In this document: in pieces, positions 1-9,308 of the stretch
How the letters are laid out: the number at the start of each line of letters is the position of its first letter
Numbering within the stretch: the first letter of the stretch is position 1
DNA from: Candidatus Eremiobacterota bacterium
GTDB lineage: Bacteria > Vulcanimicrobiota > CADAWZ01 > Ess09-12
Assembly (NCBI GenBank): GCA_031082125.1
Contig: JAVHLM010000001.1
Coordinates: forward strand, 319,831 to 383,830
Direction of reading: 5' to 3'
DNA length: 64,000 bases
The notes under the pieces: generated by a model
What the model was told of the DNA's origin: nothing
Seen by the model: the letters and a program-made list of their open reading frames with translations, nothing else
Databases searched by the model: none
Program-made: the position numbers and the translations under genes

Positions 1-1990
1 CCCGGGCTTCCTTGAGCGCCTCATGAGCTTCCTTATGGCTCTCATAAATATGGGGCGCCACGTTGCGCTCGGCGAGTGCCTCGCCCAGCTTCATTCTCAG
101 GAAGGCGCTCGTGGTATACCTCGTAACACCGCGGTAATACTTCTTCACCAGATGGGAGACCATATCCATGTATTCATCCATGAGCTCCGGCAGGATCGAG
201 AAATTGTCATAATTTACCACCGTGGAGACTTTCCGGGAGAGGGGCGACAGGATCTTCTCCGCATGCTTTCTGATTGCCTCGATCTCCCTCGTGGAGCGCA
301 CCGAGAGCCCTTCAAAGTTGACAAAGAAAAGGTTTTCCTGAGGCCTGTACACAAGGCGCTCTTCCAGGGGAACTGCCAGGAGCTCATCACGGAGGCCCAT
401 GGGCTCATCGACGAATATGCGCTCATCCATGAGGGGGATAGTGCCGTGATAAAGGGGACGGAAGTCCATGTGGGCCAGGATATCCTTTTCAATCTCGACG
501 CCGGGCGCCACCTCTACGAGCTCAAGGCCCCGGGCTCCCAGCGAAAAGACGCACCGCTCGGTGATGAAAAGGACCGGCTGCCCCCGCCTTGCCGCAAGCT
601 CCCCGCTGAAGGTGACATGCTCCACAGCGGCTATGAATTTCCTCTTCCCGCCCTCTTTCCCTATGTGAAGCTTCCCTCCATGGGCTTTCACTTCGCTCTC
701 TCCGGCCAGGAAGGTGCCTACGAAGACGATCTTCCTGGAATTCTGGCTGATGTTGATAAATCCGCCGGCGCCTGCGAGCTTTGAGCCGAAGCGGCTCACG
801 TTCACGTTGCCGAGGGAGTCTGCCTGCGCCATACCCAGGAAGGCCACGTCGAGGCCGCCGCCATCGTAGAAGTCAAACTGCGAAGGCTGGTCTATTATTG
901 CCTCGGTGTTCACAGCGGCGCCGAAGTTGAGACCCGAAGCAGGGAGGCCCCCTATGACGCCCGGCTCGGTAGTGAGGGTGATCAGGTCAAGCACTTTCTC
1001 CTCGTGGGCCACCGAGGCAACGCCTTCAGGCATTCCTATGCCCAGGTTCACTACGCTGTTGGGACGGAGCTCGAAGGAGGCGCGCCTGGCGATAATCTTG
1101 CGGGCGCTCATCTTCATGGGAGGGACATTCTGCATGGGAATCCTTATCTCGCCTGAAAAAGCGGGGCTGTAAGGCTCCGCAAAGGTCTGCCAGTGATGCT
1201 TCGGCTCTGCCACCACAATACAGTCTACAAGGATTCCGGGAATTTTTACCAGCCGGGGATTAAGGGTGCCCTTCTCAGCGAGGCGCTCAACCTGCACCAG
1301 CACGAAGCCTCCCGAGTTTTTGGCCGCCATGGCGATGGCCTGGGCCTCCAGCGTGAGCGATTCGCGCTCCATCGTCACATTCCCGTCAGTGTCGGCCGTG
1401 GTGCCCCTGAGGAGCGCCACGTTGATCGGGAAGGCCCTGTAAAACAGGTATTCCTCTCCATCAATAGTCATGACGCGCACAATGTCTTCCCTGGTCTTCT
1501 CGTTGAGCTTTCCGCCGCCTTTCCGGGGATCGACAAAGGTCCCAAGCCCCACCGGGGTGAGGGTCCCTGGCTTATGGGCCGCAATGTCCCTGAAGAGGTG
1601 CGAGATGCACCCCTGGGGAAGGTTGTAGGCCTCTATCCGGTTTTCCAGGGCCAGCTTCCCCAGGGCCGGCACAAGACCCCAGTGCCCGCCGATGACGCGG
1701 TGCAGAAGCCCCTCGAGGGCAAGCATGTTAAGGCCCCGCTCCTTGCCGTCACCCTGGCCTGCCGCATAGACAAGGGTGAGCCCGCGGGGCGAGCCGGTCT
1801 CTTCATGCCGCTCCCTCAATGCCAGGGCCAGGGCCTCCGCAAAGCCGATACCCACGAATCCGCCTGTGGCAATCGTGTCACCATCCCTTATCAGATTGAC
1901 GGCCTCCTGGGCAGTGACGACCTTGCCCTTTGCCATGGAAAGCGCCGGCGTTGAAGCCATGAGGGGATGAACTGCTGGATGTCTCTGCAT
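1..1990 (-). CDS. Acyl-CoA:acetate/3-ketoacid CoA-transferase, 3' end outside the window
   Basis: Reading from ATG at 1990 the frame is open to the window edge, giving 663 codons without a stop. An AAGGAG SD lies about 8 nt upstream. The protein resembles propionate CoA-transferase/YdiF enzymes, which move CoA between acyl-CoA and acetate-type acids through a glutamyl-CoA intermediate. The N-terminal half has a glycine-rich CoA-transferase start ([12 protein letters not shown]). The second half has NLGIGMPEG followed by [19 protein letters not shown], whose Glu342 fits the catalytic glutamate. YdiF-type enzymes are near 530 aa, so this one has a C-terminal extension of at least 130 residues. 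It is divergent from the PHA operon across about 350 bp, so a role in supplying or recycling hydroxyacyl-CoA is inferred. Family certain, substrate unknown. Confidence 0.88.
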   Translation of the reverse strand, partial: MQRHPAVHPLMASTPALSMAKGKVVTAQEAVNLIRDGDTIATGGFVGIGFAEALALALRERHEETGSPRGLTLVYAAGQGDGKERGLNMLALEGLLHRVIGGHWGLVPALGKLALENRIEAYNLPQGCISHLFRDIAAHKPGTLTPVGLGTFVDPRKGGGKLNEKTREDIVRVMTIDGEEYLFYRAFPINVALLRGTTADTDGNVTMERESLTLEAQAIAMAAKNSGGFVLVQVERLAEKGTLNPRLVKIPGILVDCIVVAEPKHHWQTFAEPYSPAFSGEIRIPMQNVPPMKMSARKIIARRASFELRPNSVVNLGIGMPEGVASVAHEEKVLDLITLTTEPGVIGGLPASGLNFGAAVNTEAIIDQPSQFDFYDGGGLDVAFLGMAQADSLGNVNVSRFGSKLAGAGGFINISQNSRKIVFVGTFLAGESEVKAHGGKLHIGKEGGKRKFIAAVEHVTFSGELAARRGQPVLFITERCVFSLGARGLELVEVAPGVEIEKDILAHMDFRPLYHGTIPLMDERIFVDEPMGLRDELLAVPLEERLVYRPQENLFFVNFEGLSVRSTREIEAIRKHAEKILSPLSRKVSTVVNYDNFSILPELMDEYMDMVSHLVKKYYRGVTRYTTSAFLRMKLGEALAERNVAPHIYESHKEAHEALKEAR

Positions 1991-2160
1991 GGTGACACAC
2001 TCCTTTTTTATCCTGTCAAGGCCGCCGCTTCCATGGGAATCAGGGCCTTTCCGTATAATCTTCCTGACGGCGGGGAAATCCCCTTTCCCTGTGGATTTTG
2101 CTTATGCGTAATATCCCCCTTCCAAAAGGCTCTTTTTGCAGGCCCAGAGGCGTTTTCAGT

Positions 2161-2263
2161 TTTTGCGTAAAGTATTTTGCATTTGCGTTATAAAAAACCG
2201 CAATTATGCCGTTTTTATGCAGTATTTTTCATTTTTATGAAAATTTATTTCGCATTTGCGTAA
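2161..2263. promoter_or_regulatory. Repeated TTTGCGTAA-type motifs, possible operator of the PHA operon
   Basis: TTTTGCGTAA (2161-2170), GCATTTGCGTTA (2179-2190) and CGCATTTGCGTAA (2251-2263) are near-identical direct motifs in the AT-rich gap between the CoA-transferase and the phasin gene. The last ends 8 bp before the -35 box. An AGTATTTT-CATTT block is also repeated at 2171 and 2221. The spacing suggests a regulator site, but no regulator gene is adjacent. Confidence 0.4.
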
Positions 2264-2270
2264 AAAAGCA

Positions 2271-2299
2271 TTGACAAACGTACCCTTTCCATGTATAAT
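2271..2299 (+). promoter_or_regulatory. Consensus sigma70 promoter of the PHA operon
   Basis: TTGACA (2271-2276) and TATAAT (2294-2299) are separated by exactly 17 bp, a perfect match to the consensus. Transcription would start near 2306, about 30 nt before the phasin ATG. Confidence 0.85.
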
Positions 2300-2336
2300 G
2301 TGCCCATAAGCCAAAATCAAAAAGGAGGAATTGACA

Positions 2337-2858
2337 ATGATTAAAGAGCAGATGGATTACGTAAACCGCATGACAAATCTTATGGAGGAGACTTACCGGT
2401 CATCAATCACAAGCACCACTAAATTCCAGGAGAATTTTGTGCAGATGCTGAAAACCCTCACGGAGAGCTCCCTGAAAACCAGCAGCACTGTCCAGGAGCA
2501 GTTCCAGGAAATGACCAGGAAACACATCGATGCCACGATGGATGCCTTCAAAAGCCTCGCGGCCATTCACAGCGAGAGCACCCAGAAGGGCATCGATGCC
2601 ATCAGGGCACTCATGGACAGGTACGGCGTCGAGAACGGCGAGTTCCGCAGGAGCCTCGAGGCCCAGTGGAAAGAGCAGCTTGAGACCATCCAGGACACCT
2701 TCAGCAAAACTTCAGAGACTCTGAGAAAAGAGCAGGAAAAGCAGGCCCAGGGCCTCACCAGGCTTTACAAGGATGCCGTGGACCAGGCAATGAAGGACTT
2801 TGAGAAAAAGCTGGAAGAGGCAGAGAAGGATAGAAAGTCACCCACTTCCAAGAACTGA
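2337..2858 (+). CDS. Phasin-like granule-associated protein
   Basis: A 173-aa, Cys-free, highly charged, helical protein that begins MIKEQMDYVNRMTNLMEE and has long amphipathic helices and a C-terminal coiled coil (about 110-170). ATG 2337 is chosen because AAAGGAGGAA sits 8 nt upstream; the TTG at 2331 lies too close to that SD. Composition and position directly before a PHA synthase fit the phasins, which coat PHA granules or assist synthase. Sequence identity to a specific phasin family cannot be shown by eye. First gene of the operon, 14 bp before phaC1. Confidence 0.7.
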   Translation: MIKEQMDYVNRMTNLMEETYRSSITSTTKFQENFVQMLKTLTESSLKTSSTVQEQFQEMTRKHIDATMDAFKSLAAIHSESTQKGIDAIRALMDRYGVENGEFRRSLEAQWKEQLETIQDTFSKTSETLRKEQEKQAQGLTRLYKDAVDQAMKDFEKKLEEAEKDRKSPTSKN

Positions 2859-2872
2859 CACAAGGAAAAGCA

Positions 2873-3961
2873 ATGTACATGATGGATCTCGCTTCACGCT
2901 TCACAGAACAGGCTCGTGCACAGACCTGGAAGATGAGGGACTTCATGATGCTTATGGCCGATCCCCCGGTGGTGATGCCCGGCCAGACGCCGTCGCGCAT
3001 CATCTACCGGAGGCACCGGACAGCCCTGCGGCACTATGAGCCAGCCGGGCCTCAAGTCTTCAGGACGCCGGTGCTCATTGTCTACGCGATGGTGAACAGG
3101 CCTTACATCATGGACCTCCTCCCGGGCCGGAGCATAATCGAGCTCCTGGTAAAGCATGGATTTGACGTGTTCCTGCTGGACTGGGGCACTCCCAGGAAGT
3201 GTGACAGCGACAAGGGAATCGAGAGCTATCTCGAGGACTATCTTGACGTGATGGCTGACAAGACACTCTCCATCACCGGAACAGAGAGCCTCACCATTAT
3301 GGGCTACTGCATGGGCGGAACATTGTCGCTCATATACACGGCCCTTCACAGGGAGAAGGTGAAAAATCTCGTCCTGATGGCGGCGCCTTTTGACTCGAGC
3401 TCAGACGAGGCCCTTCTCTTTCAGTGGTCCAGGGAGGTGCCCGTTCATGAGATCAGCGAGATCTTCGGCAACTGCCCGGGCTGGCTCATAGGCTCGTCAT
3501 TTCTCTGGATCAATCCCCTCCAGGCGGGCGACAAGATGAAGAGCCTCTATCAGAACGCTTCGAACAAAGCCTTTACGGACCTGTTCTTCGCAATGGAGAA
3601 GTGGCTCAATGATACTGTTGACGTGCCAGGAAGGGCATACACTGAGTTAATTACCTGGTGCTACAAGGAGAACCTCCTCGCCAGCAACAGCCTGTTCCTG
3701 GGCGGGAGGCACGCGGACCTGAAATCCATCACCTGCCCCTGCCTGAATATAATGGCGGAGCTGGACACCTCCGTGCCGCCCTCGTCGAGTGCTGGCATAG
3801 GCCCTGCGCTGGGAAGCACTGACACTGCCATGCTCTCCTGCCCGGTAGGCCATATTGGTCTTGCCGTGAGCGGCAAGGCATTGAAAAGCCTCTGGCCCGG
3901 GGCCATGAGGTGGATGGAAGAGAGGTCCGGCCCCCTGACCGCCCGAAACCATTCAGCTTAG
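2873..3961 (+). CDS. phaC: Class III-like PHA synthase subunit PhaC (copy 1)
   Basis: 362 aa, the usual length of short class III/IV PhaC subunits that polymerise hydroxyacyl-CoA into polyester. The lipase-like box is GYCMGG with nucleophile Cys146. The rest of the triad reads Asp298 (MAELDTSVPP) and His327 (VGHIGL). Other family signatures include FLLDWG (about 100-105) and the MEKWLND segment near 241-247. AAGGAA precedes the ATG. Class III synthases need a PhaE-type partner, and helical proteins of that kind follow directly. A second, divergent PhaC lies at the end of the same operon. Confidence 0.92.
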   Translation: MYMMDLASRFTEQARAQTWKMRDFMMLMADPPVVMPGQTPSRIIYRRHRTALRHYEPAGPQVFRTPVLIVYAMVNRPYIMDLLPGRSIIELLVKHGFDVFLLDWGTPRKCDSDKGIESYLEDYLDVMADKTLSITGTESLTIMGYCMGGTLSLIYTALHREKVKNLVLMAAPFDSSSDEALLFQWSREVPVHEISEIFGNCPGWLIGSSFLWINPLQAGDKMKSLYQNASNKAFTDLFFAMEKWLNDTVDVPGRAYTELITWCYKENLLASNSLFLGGRHADLKSITCPCLNIMAELDTSVPPSSSAGIGPALGSTDTAMLSCPVGHIGLAVSGKALKSLWPGAMRWMEERSGPLTARNHSA

Positions 3962-3992
3962 CGCTGACAATTCAAAAACAAAGGAGACTGTT

Positions 3993-4415
3993 ATGAAAAA
4001 AACCGCTGAGACAATGCAGGAAATGGTGCATCTATGGGTTGACACGATGCAGGCCATGGCCAGAAATCCCCTTGAAGCCATGGGAAAAGCCTGGAGCGCC
4101 GAAACGTATTCGCGCTGGTATGACCTCCATTCCAGAATGACCTCGGAGATCCTTGAAGGGATACTCCGTACCCCAGGCTTTGCCGCCCAGAGCTGGGAGA
4201 TGGTGAAGGGCACGTCGCCCTTCAGGAAATTCAGCCGGGAGATGATGGAAACGGCGATGAAGACCATGGAGCTTCCCACGGGAAAAGATATAAACGAGCT
4301 CCATGAGCGCCTTGACTCACTGGAGGACAGGATAGAGTCCATGGAGAAAGAGTTTAAAGCCGGGAAAGCCACGGCGAAAAAGCCGGCGGCGAAAAAATCT
4401 GCGGCGAAAAAATAG
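3993..4415 (+). CDS. PhaE/phasin-like protein with an AAKK-rich tail
   Basis: 140 aa, SD AAGGAGA 6-7 nt before ATG. The helical body has Trp-rich segments (MVHLWVDTMQAMARNP, SAETYSRWYDLHSRM) typical of PhaE and phasin proteins. A short coiled coil follows (about 95-122, ELHERLDSLEDRIESME), then a basic tail of repeated AAKK units. Such Lys/Ala tails resemble those of PhaF and PhaP proteins that bind DNA or nucleoids. It lies between the two synthases, so it may be the obligatory partner of one or both. Assignment as PhaE rests on context and composition. Confidence 0.65.
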   Translation: MKKTAETMQEMVHLWVDTMQAMARNPLEAMGKAWSAETYSRWYDLHSRMTSEILEGILRTPGFAAQSWEMVKGTSPFRKFSREMMETAMKTMELPTGKDINELHERLDSLEDRIESMEKEFKAGKATAKKPAAKKSAAKK

Positions 4416-4433
4416 GAATCCAGGGAGGTTGCC

Positions 4434-4862
4434 ATGTTCTTCGATCCCCTCAAAGTCTCCGGAGCCTTTCAGGAGCAGATGGAGTCCTTTTTCATCGGGA
4501 AGATGAAGGATCTGATGGAGAGCCCTGTCTTTCTCTCCCAGGTGAGCAAGGGCATGGAGAGCGGCCTCGAAGGCAAGAAGAAGGTCGATGCCGCCATGAG
4601 AGCGTCACTTGAGGGCATGAACATAGCGACACGCGATGACCATGCAAGAACGCTCCAGTGCCTCCAGCGCATCGAGTCAAAGATCCTGGACCTTGAAGAG
4701 AAACTGGAAAACCTCGAGGACATGCTGAAAGCCCCGGTAAAATCTCCCGCCACAGCAGGATCACCAGCAAAAAAGGCTGCAGAAAAAAAGCCGAAGGGGA
4801 AGCCCGGGGCGGCAAAGGGAAAGGAACGGGGAAAAACAGCCAGGAAGGGCGCACAAAAATGA
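4434..4862 (+). CDS. PhaF-like phasin with a Lys/Ala/Pro-rich basic tail
   Basis: 142 aa with SD AGGGAGG before ATG 4434. Residues about 1-65 are helical (FFIGKMKDLMESPVF, VSKGMESGLEGKKK). Residues about 70-98 form a coiled coil with heptad Leu/Ile, and residues from about 100 form a basic tail of AKK, KPKGK and GKAARK-like units. This body-plus-tail plan matches PhaF, which links granules to the nucleoid. It overlaps the next gene by 4 bp (ATGA), so translation with phaC2 is coupled. Confidence 0.62.
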   Translation: MFFDPLKVSGAFQEQMESFFIGKMKDLMESPVFLSQVSKGMESGLEGKKKVDAAMRASLEGMNIATRDDHARTLQCLQRIESKILDLEEKLENLEDMLKAPVKSPATAGSPAKKAAEKKPKGKPGAAKGKERGKTARKGAQK

Positions 4863-5959
4863 ATCTTAATGACCTGATTCCCCCGGAGGCAATGGAGCTT
4901 CAGGATCGGAATGCCCGTTACCGCGAGATAATATTCCATTCCACAACGGCTACGCGCGGAGATCTCGAGCGTATCAAGAAGGAGCTCAACCTCGCGCCGA
5001 CACCCAAGGAAGTGATCCACGAAGAGTGCTCACTCCGCCTTTACCGTTATACTCCGGTGAGAAAAAAGCTCCACGGCACTCCCCTTCTCATCGTGCCGTC
5101 CCTTATCCTGCGCTACCACATTCTCGATCTCCTGAAGGGCCACAGCCTCATTGAGCACCTTGTGAGCAGAGGAATTGACACCTACCTCCTTGACTGGGGG
5201 ATACCCGGAGACGAGCACGGCGCCCTCACCCTTGACTACTATATCGACACGTTCCTGCGCAGGGCGGCGCGCAAAGTGGCACGCTTCACGGGGAGGGAGA
5301 AAATAAGCCTCCTGGGGCAGTGCCTCGGGGGAACCTTCGCCGCCGTTTTCACTTCTCTCTACCCTGAAAAGATAGAGAGGCTCATATGCCTCACCACGCC
5401 CGTGGACTTCCATGACGCGGGCCTCCTCTCGCTCTGGACCAGCAAGGAAAACTTCAATATTGACAACGTCGTGGAGTCTTTCGGCAACGTGATACCCCCC
5501 GAGTTCATCCATGGCTGCTTCCAGTTTCTGGACGTGAAAGCCACGGTGGAGCGCTACAAAAAGCTCTACCACAACGTGCTCGATGAGAACTTCCTTTTTT
5601 ACTACCGGGCAATGGACCAGTGGATAAACGACAAGATCCCCTTCCCCGCCCAGGTGTTCCGGCGCTTCATCAGGGATCTCTACCAGGAGAACCTGCTCGC
5701 GCAGGGAAGGCTCCTCATCAACGGGAGGGCCGCCAATCCCGGCGCAATAACCTGCCCCGTGCAGGTTATCACCGCCGCAAAAGATCACGTGTTCCCCGAG
5801 AAAGCGGCGCAAGCCCTCACGAAGCTTGTGAGCGGACCCGTGGAATACCATAAGATTGATGCAGGCCACGTGACCCTTGTTGCCCTCTTCCCCCAGCGGG
5901 AAGAGACATACGGGCACATTACCACATTTCTCGGAAACGGAGTTTTAAGAGTGGGATAG
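4859..5959 (+). CDS. phaC: PHA synthase subunit PhaC (copy 2)
   Basis: 366 aa. The synthase box is GQCLGG with Cys155; the triad is completed by Asp309 (AAKDHVFP) and His337 (AGHVTL). LLDWGIPG (about 110-117) and the MDQWINDKIPFP segment are shared with copy 1, but overall similarity between the two looks modest, so this is an old paralogue rather than a recent duplication. The N-terminus (about 50 residues) is longer than in copy 1. ATG overlaps the previous stop. The 3' end overlaps the convergent MFS gene by 15 bp. Confidence 0.9.
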   Translation: MNLNDLIPPEAMELQDRNARYREIIFHSTTATRGDLERIKKELNLAPTPKEVIHEECSLRLYRYTPVRKKLHGTPLLIVPSLILRYHILDLLKGHSLIEHLVSRGIDTYLLDWGIPGDEHGALTLDYYIDTFLRRAARKVARFTGREKISLLGQCLGGTFAAVFTSLYPEKIERLICLTTPVDFHDAGLLSLWTSKENFNIDNVVESFGNVIPPEFIHGCFQFLDVKATVERYKKLYHNVLDENFLFYYRAMDQWINDKIPFPAQVFRRFIRDLYQENLLAQGRLLINGRAANPGAITCPVQVITAAKDHVFPEKAAQALTKLVSGPVEYHKIDAGHVTLVALFPQREETYGHITTFLGNGVLRVG

Positions 5960-7222
5960 GGAAGGAGCCGGCTTTGCACGGGGCCCGGTCTCAGGGAGCA
6001 GGAAGGAACCCAGGAACATGGAGCTGCTCACGATGGTGATATACACAAATCCCCATAAGAACTCATTGCCGTTCATCTCGGCTATCTTGCCCACGAGCCA
6101 GACGTTGAAGGTAGCGGCGATATAGCAGGCTCCCCAGAAAATTCCCATCAGGTAGCCCGATTTCTTTGCCGTCATGCCAGGAAGCTCCTGGGGGATGGTA
6201 AAGAAGGGAGAGGCCCATATGAAGAGGCAGAATCCTGTCATTACAGAGGCGGCCAGCGACAGGGCCGTGGAGTTCAGCAGGAACATTCCCAGCACCGAGG
6301 GAATCAGCAGAAGCCCCGCCCACCTCACGAAGGGAAGCCGCAGGCCCGTGCTCTGTGTGAGCATTATCCCGATGATGGAAGCAGGTATTCCCATAGCCAT
6401 AGCCACTGCCGGGGCGTGGAGGATCCAGAAGCCCGCAGCCTCGCCGAACTTATCACCATAGAACTTGGGGAAATAAGCGACAATCGACAGGTAGAGCGAC
6501 AGCGCTCCCATATAGGTGAAGGCAAGCTTCCACGTATTGGCATCCCTGAGAGCGCCTGCATAGCCGTAAGAAGCCTCCCCGGCGCCGCTTCCACCCTCCT
6601 GTGATTTTTCCTCTGCATCTCTCCCCAGTATGAGCCACGCAACAGCAAGCACTACGCTCACGAGGCTGTACGCGATAAGTGCTTTCTGCCATGAATCGCC
6701 AAGGGCAGCCTGCACATAAGGTGTGATAAAGAGAGAGATTGTCATACCCACGTTGATTGCCACGAAGTTGATGCCGTTAATGACAAGGCGCTCCCGGCTG
6801 GAGAACCATTTCATCACGACAGGGGTGAAATAGACCACGACCATGGCCCCTCCTATCCCCATGGCGAACCGGGCAAGAAGTATAAGCCCGTAAGAAGGAG
6901 ACATGGGGGCAAGAATTCCCACGCAGATGAGGGCTGAAGCCGCCATGAATGCCCATCTCAGACCCAGGCGCGCCATAAGTGCCCCCGCGAGGGTGGGCCC
7001 GAATATCTTGGCAAAGCTCACGCTGGTCGTCATAAAGCTCCCCTGGCTCAGCGTCAGGCCCAGGTCATGCATCAGCCGCTTCAGGAAAGGGCCGGCAGCG
7101 GCCCATGTCATGCCGAAAGCGGCATAGGTGAGAAAAATAAGTACTTCGATGACGTACCGGTAAGGAGAAGAATCTGCAGAATCTGGCTTCTCTGCCTTGC
7201 TGTTCTCTGACTGCTGCGCCAT
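5945..7222 (-). CDS. Major facilitator superfamily transporter
   Basis: 425 aa with about 12 hydrophobic segments and a cytoplasmic, acidic N-terminus. The first helices (FLTYAAFGMTWAAAGPFLKRL), the loop with GPTLAGALMARLGLRW and the central hydrophilic loop (about residues 195-215) are typical MFS. The overall character recalls NarK/oxalate-formate-type anion carriers (GGAMVVVYFTPVVMKWFSSRER), but the substrate cannot be told. SD GAGG lies upstream of ATG 7222. It is convergent with phaC2; uptake of an organic acid for PHA would be a guess. Confidence 0.85.
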   Translation of the reverse strand: MAQQSENSKAEKPDSADSSPYRYVIEVLIFLTYAAFGMTWAAAGPFLKRLMHDLGLTLSQGSFMTTSVSFAKIFGPTLAGALMARLGLRWAFMAASALICVGILAPMSPSYGLILLARFAMGIGGAMVVVYFTPVVMKWFSSRERLVINGINFVAINVGMTISLFITPYVQAALGDSWQKALIAYSLVSVVLAVAWLILGRDAEEKSQEGGSGAGEASYGYAGALRDANTWKLAFTYMGALSLYLSIVAYFPKFYGDKFGEAAGFWILHAPAVAMAMGIPASIIGIMLTQSTGLRLPFVRWAGLLLIPSVLGMFLLNSTALSLAASVMTGFCLFIWASPFFTIPQELPGMTAKKSGYLMGIFWGACYIAATFNVWLVGKIAEMNGNEFLWGFVYITIVSSSMFLGSFLLPETGPRAKPAPSLSHS

Positions 7223-7310
7223 AAGATCCTCGATGCCTGTTATTTCAGGAAGTATGCGGAGTTGTTGCGCTCCCCGGGAGAGGGTTCCCTGGGCGTGGCC
7301 TGATTTACCA

Positions 7311-9083
7311 TTATGACGGCCACTTCTCCATAAAAAGCGGAAGAGGACCTGTCTGTGAGAGAACCCAGCTGCCCGTATCAGGCTTGGGTATCACCGCGTT
7401 ATTGTCAAGGACCTTCAGTATCTGCGAGGCGACATAGGAGGGAGAGTCCTTGAAGGGAAGCTTCTCCTGCGCCACCTGCTTTATGGCATCAACGGAAGCC
7501 TCCATCCCGGGCTTCTCAAGGAAACTGCGGTCTTCAATGACACGGTCCAGCAACACCACAAGGGCATTATAACGCATGCCGTCATGGTTTTTGCCATCCA
7601 GAATTCTCGGGATGTACCGGGGGTCTTCGCAGATCTCCCGCTTGAATTCCCCCCAGTGCTCGAGAGGATATGAGGCCATTTTGAAGTGAGCAACGCGGGG
7701 GCGGGTGTCTGTCGGATTCTTCAGATCCTCGGCGGTCACTTTCACGTCAACATCGAGGTTGTGGGCATTTACCTGGCTCTCATCGGCCACGGACCTCTCT
7801 GCTTCAGAGACCTGGTCCTCCCTGTTGGTGACCGCAATAAGGGTCACGCCGGGGGGGACCTTCCTTCCCTCCACATGCTCCCTGATGAAGGTCGAGCCCT
7901 CTGAGATCTGCTCATACCCCGGTTTCTGGGCATAAATATAAGGATTGGTGAGCGAGGCCGAAAGCTCCGCCGTCTGTTTCGTCGCCTCCTTGGCAACCGC
8001 CTTGTTGGCCGCGTACCAGGCGGCAAAGAGGGGATTTGTCAGGGCCAGAGCCATGCCGGGAGTCTGCTCCAAAGGATCAAGTACGTTTTTCTCATAGATA
8101 TCGAAGCCCACAGTGGCAAGCCCGTTAGGAAGGGGCCTCCTGACACCTTTTGCAATGGGTGAAGAGAGAGTCATTATGGTGGAGACGCCGTTTGCCGCAT
8201 CAAAGGTGAAAGGGCTCCTCTCGTCCGGGCTCCCCTTGGGATTGATGCCGATGAGGTAGGCCACATAGCCTCCCATGCTGTGCCCCACAAGCAATGCTTT
8301 AGGCGCTATTGATTCTATGATTTCACCGGCGCATTTCTGCAGCACTTCCTTCTTCTTCTTTCCCTCGAGCGACGAGGCGAATCCTGTCTTCCCGATGGCT
8401 CCTGCGAGCTCCTGCTCATATTCCTTAAGCCTGGTGCTGAAAGAATCTTTCAGGACACCCTCTTTCATCGAGAGCATGGAGTCAATCCTGTCAATGACCC
8501 CCGGCAGGAGGGCGGCAATGCCTTTTACGCTCTGATCGGCCTCCCCGTAAAGGGCCTGATCCATCTCGAAAAACTCCATGAGCCTTGCGGGGTCATTTTT
8601 CATGGGCCGGAGTGTTTTCAAGTTATTCTTTGCGATATCCAGGCGGGATTCATTGACGGTGCGGGAGACATTCTGTGCCGATACCTCGAGGCGCTCGCCA
8701 TCCTTTATGCTCATATAGGTGCTTGATTCCGTGGGATGGCCCGAGGCAAGAGATGCCTCATGGTAATCCGCTATGCTCTCCTTTTCCCTGAGAGTGCCAT
8801 GAACTATCACGACCGGCGCATAGTTCCTGGCCTCCGCTCCAAGCGGATCAGGATAAGCGAGGCTCATCACTGTCACCTGGAGTGGCTCCGATGACTCCCC
8901 GGGCTTTCCCTTTTTCCTCGCTTTTGAAAGCATCACCGAAGGATCGCTGCCGGTATCGCGAGTGATGCTTACCTTATCAAGCGCGTCCTGGTTTTCCGCG
9001 GAAGCGCCTACGGGCCGGGAAGCATTGTGCCCCGAAGTTCCGCGGGGTGCATTGAAACCCGAGACATTATTGATAAAATCCAC
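7311..9083 (-). CDS. Large alpha/beta hydrolase (lipase-like), 590 aa
   Basis: Starts at GTG 9083 with AGAGG 9 nt upstream. Residues 1-85 are polar without a signal peptide and contain DKVSIT (36-41). The hydrolase core has an oxyanion-loop region (VVIVHGTL, about 91-98), a long helical insertion (about 135-255) and the nucleophile elbow GHSMGG with Ser269. The C-terminal part has PLEHWGEFKRE, where the His may complete the triad. Lipases of alpha/beta fold have this order; substrate is unknown. The long insert and missing export signal are unusual for a lipase. Monocistronic by position. Confidence 0.72.
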   Translation of the reverse strand: MDFINNVSGFNAPRGTSGHNASRPVGASAENQDALDKVSITRDTGSDPSVMLSKARKKGKPGESSEPLQVTVMSLAYPDPLGAEARNYAPVVIVHGTLREKESIADYHEASLASGHPTESSTYMSIKDGERLEVSAQNVSRTVNESRLDIAKNNLKTLRPMKNDPARLMEFFEMDQALYGEADQSVKGIAALLPGVIDRIDSMLSMKEGVLKDSFSTRLKEYEQELAGAIGKTGFASSLEGKKKKEVLQKCAGEIIESIAPKALLVGHSMGGYVAYLIGINPKGSPDERSPFTFDAANGVSTIMTLSSPIAKGVRRPLPNGLATVGFDIYEKNVLDPLEQTPGMALALTNPLFAAWYAANKAVAKEATKQTAELSASLTNPYIYAQKPGYEQISEGSTFIREHVEGRKVPPGVTLIAVTNREDQVSEAERSVADESQVNAHNLDVDVKVTAEDLKNPTDTRPRVAHFKMASYPLEHWGEFKREICEDPRYIPRILDGKNHDGMRYNALVVLLDRVIEDRSFLEKPGMEASVDAIKQVAQEKLPFKDSPSYVASQILKVLDNNAVIPKPDTGSWVLSQTGPLPLFMEKWPS

Positions 9084-9235
9084 AGAGTTTTACCTCTTGC
9101 AGGGAATAGAAGGGCTTTATTCCGGCTGAATGAACCTCATTCTCAATTATAGTCGCTTTCCGCCAGCCAGTCCATATGACAATTGTAAATATCTTGTTAA
9201 ATGTTCAACAGGACACGGGATCATACCCTGTCAGA

Positions 9236-9278
9236 AAGCCATGGAGATGAGCGCAACCTGCTCTCACCTCCATGGCTT
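9236..9278 (-). terminator. Long hairpin 3' of the selenoprotein candidate
   Basis: An 11-bp perfect inverted repeat (AAGCCATGGAG at 9236-9246, CTCCATGGCTT at 9268-9278) has a further GAGC/GCTC pairing inside. It lies about 30 nt beyond the stop codon at 9309 on the minus strand. There is only a weak U-run (CUUUCUG), so it may be a terminator or a 3' stabilising hairpin. Confidence 0.45.
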
Positions 9279-9308
9279 CCAATCCCGGGCTCCGCTTTTT
9301 AAGGCTTT

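Noticed and set aside
23..1954. Three long plus-strand open frames (23-784, 906-1172, 1193-1954)
   Set aside because: They are antisense shadows of the CoA-transferase, whose minus-strand frame is open throughout with recognisable motifs and an SD.
2894..3349. Minus-strand frames over phaC1 and other PHA genes
   Set aside because: They are shadows caused by GC-rich codon use; the plus-strand genes have catalytic motifs and SDs.
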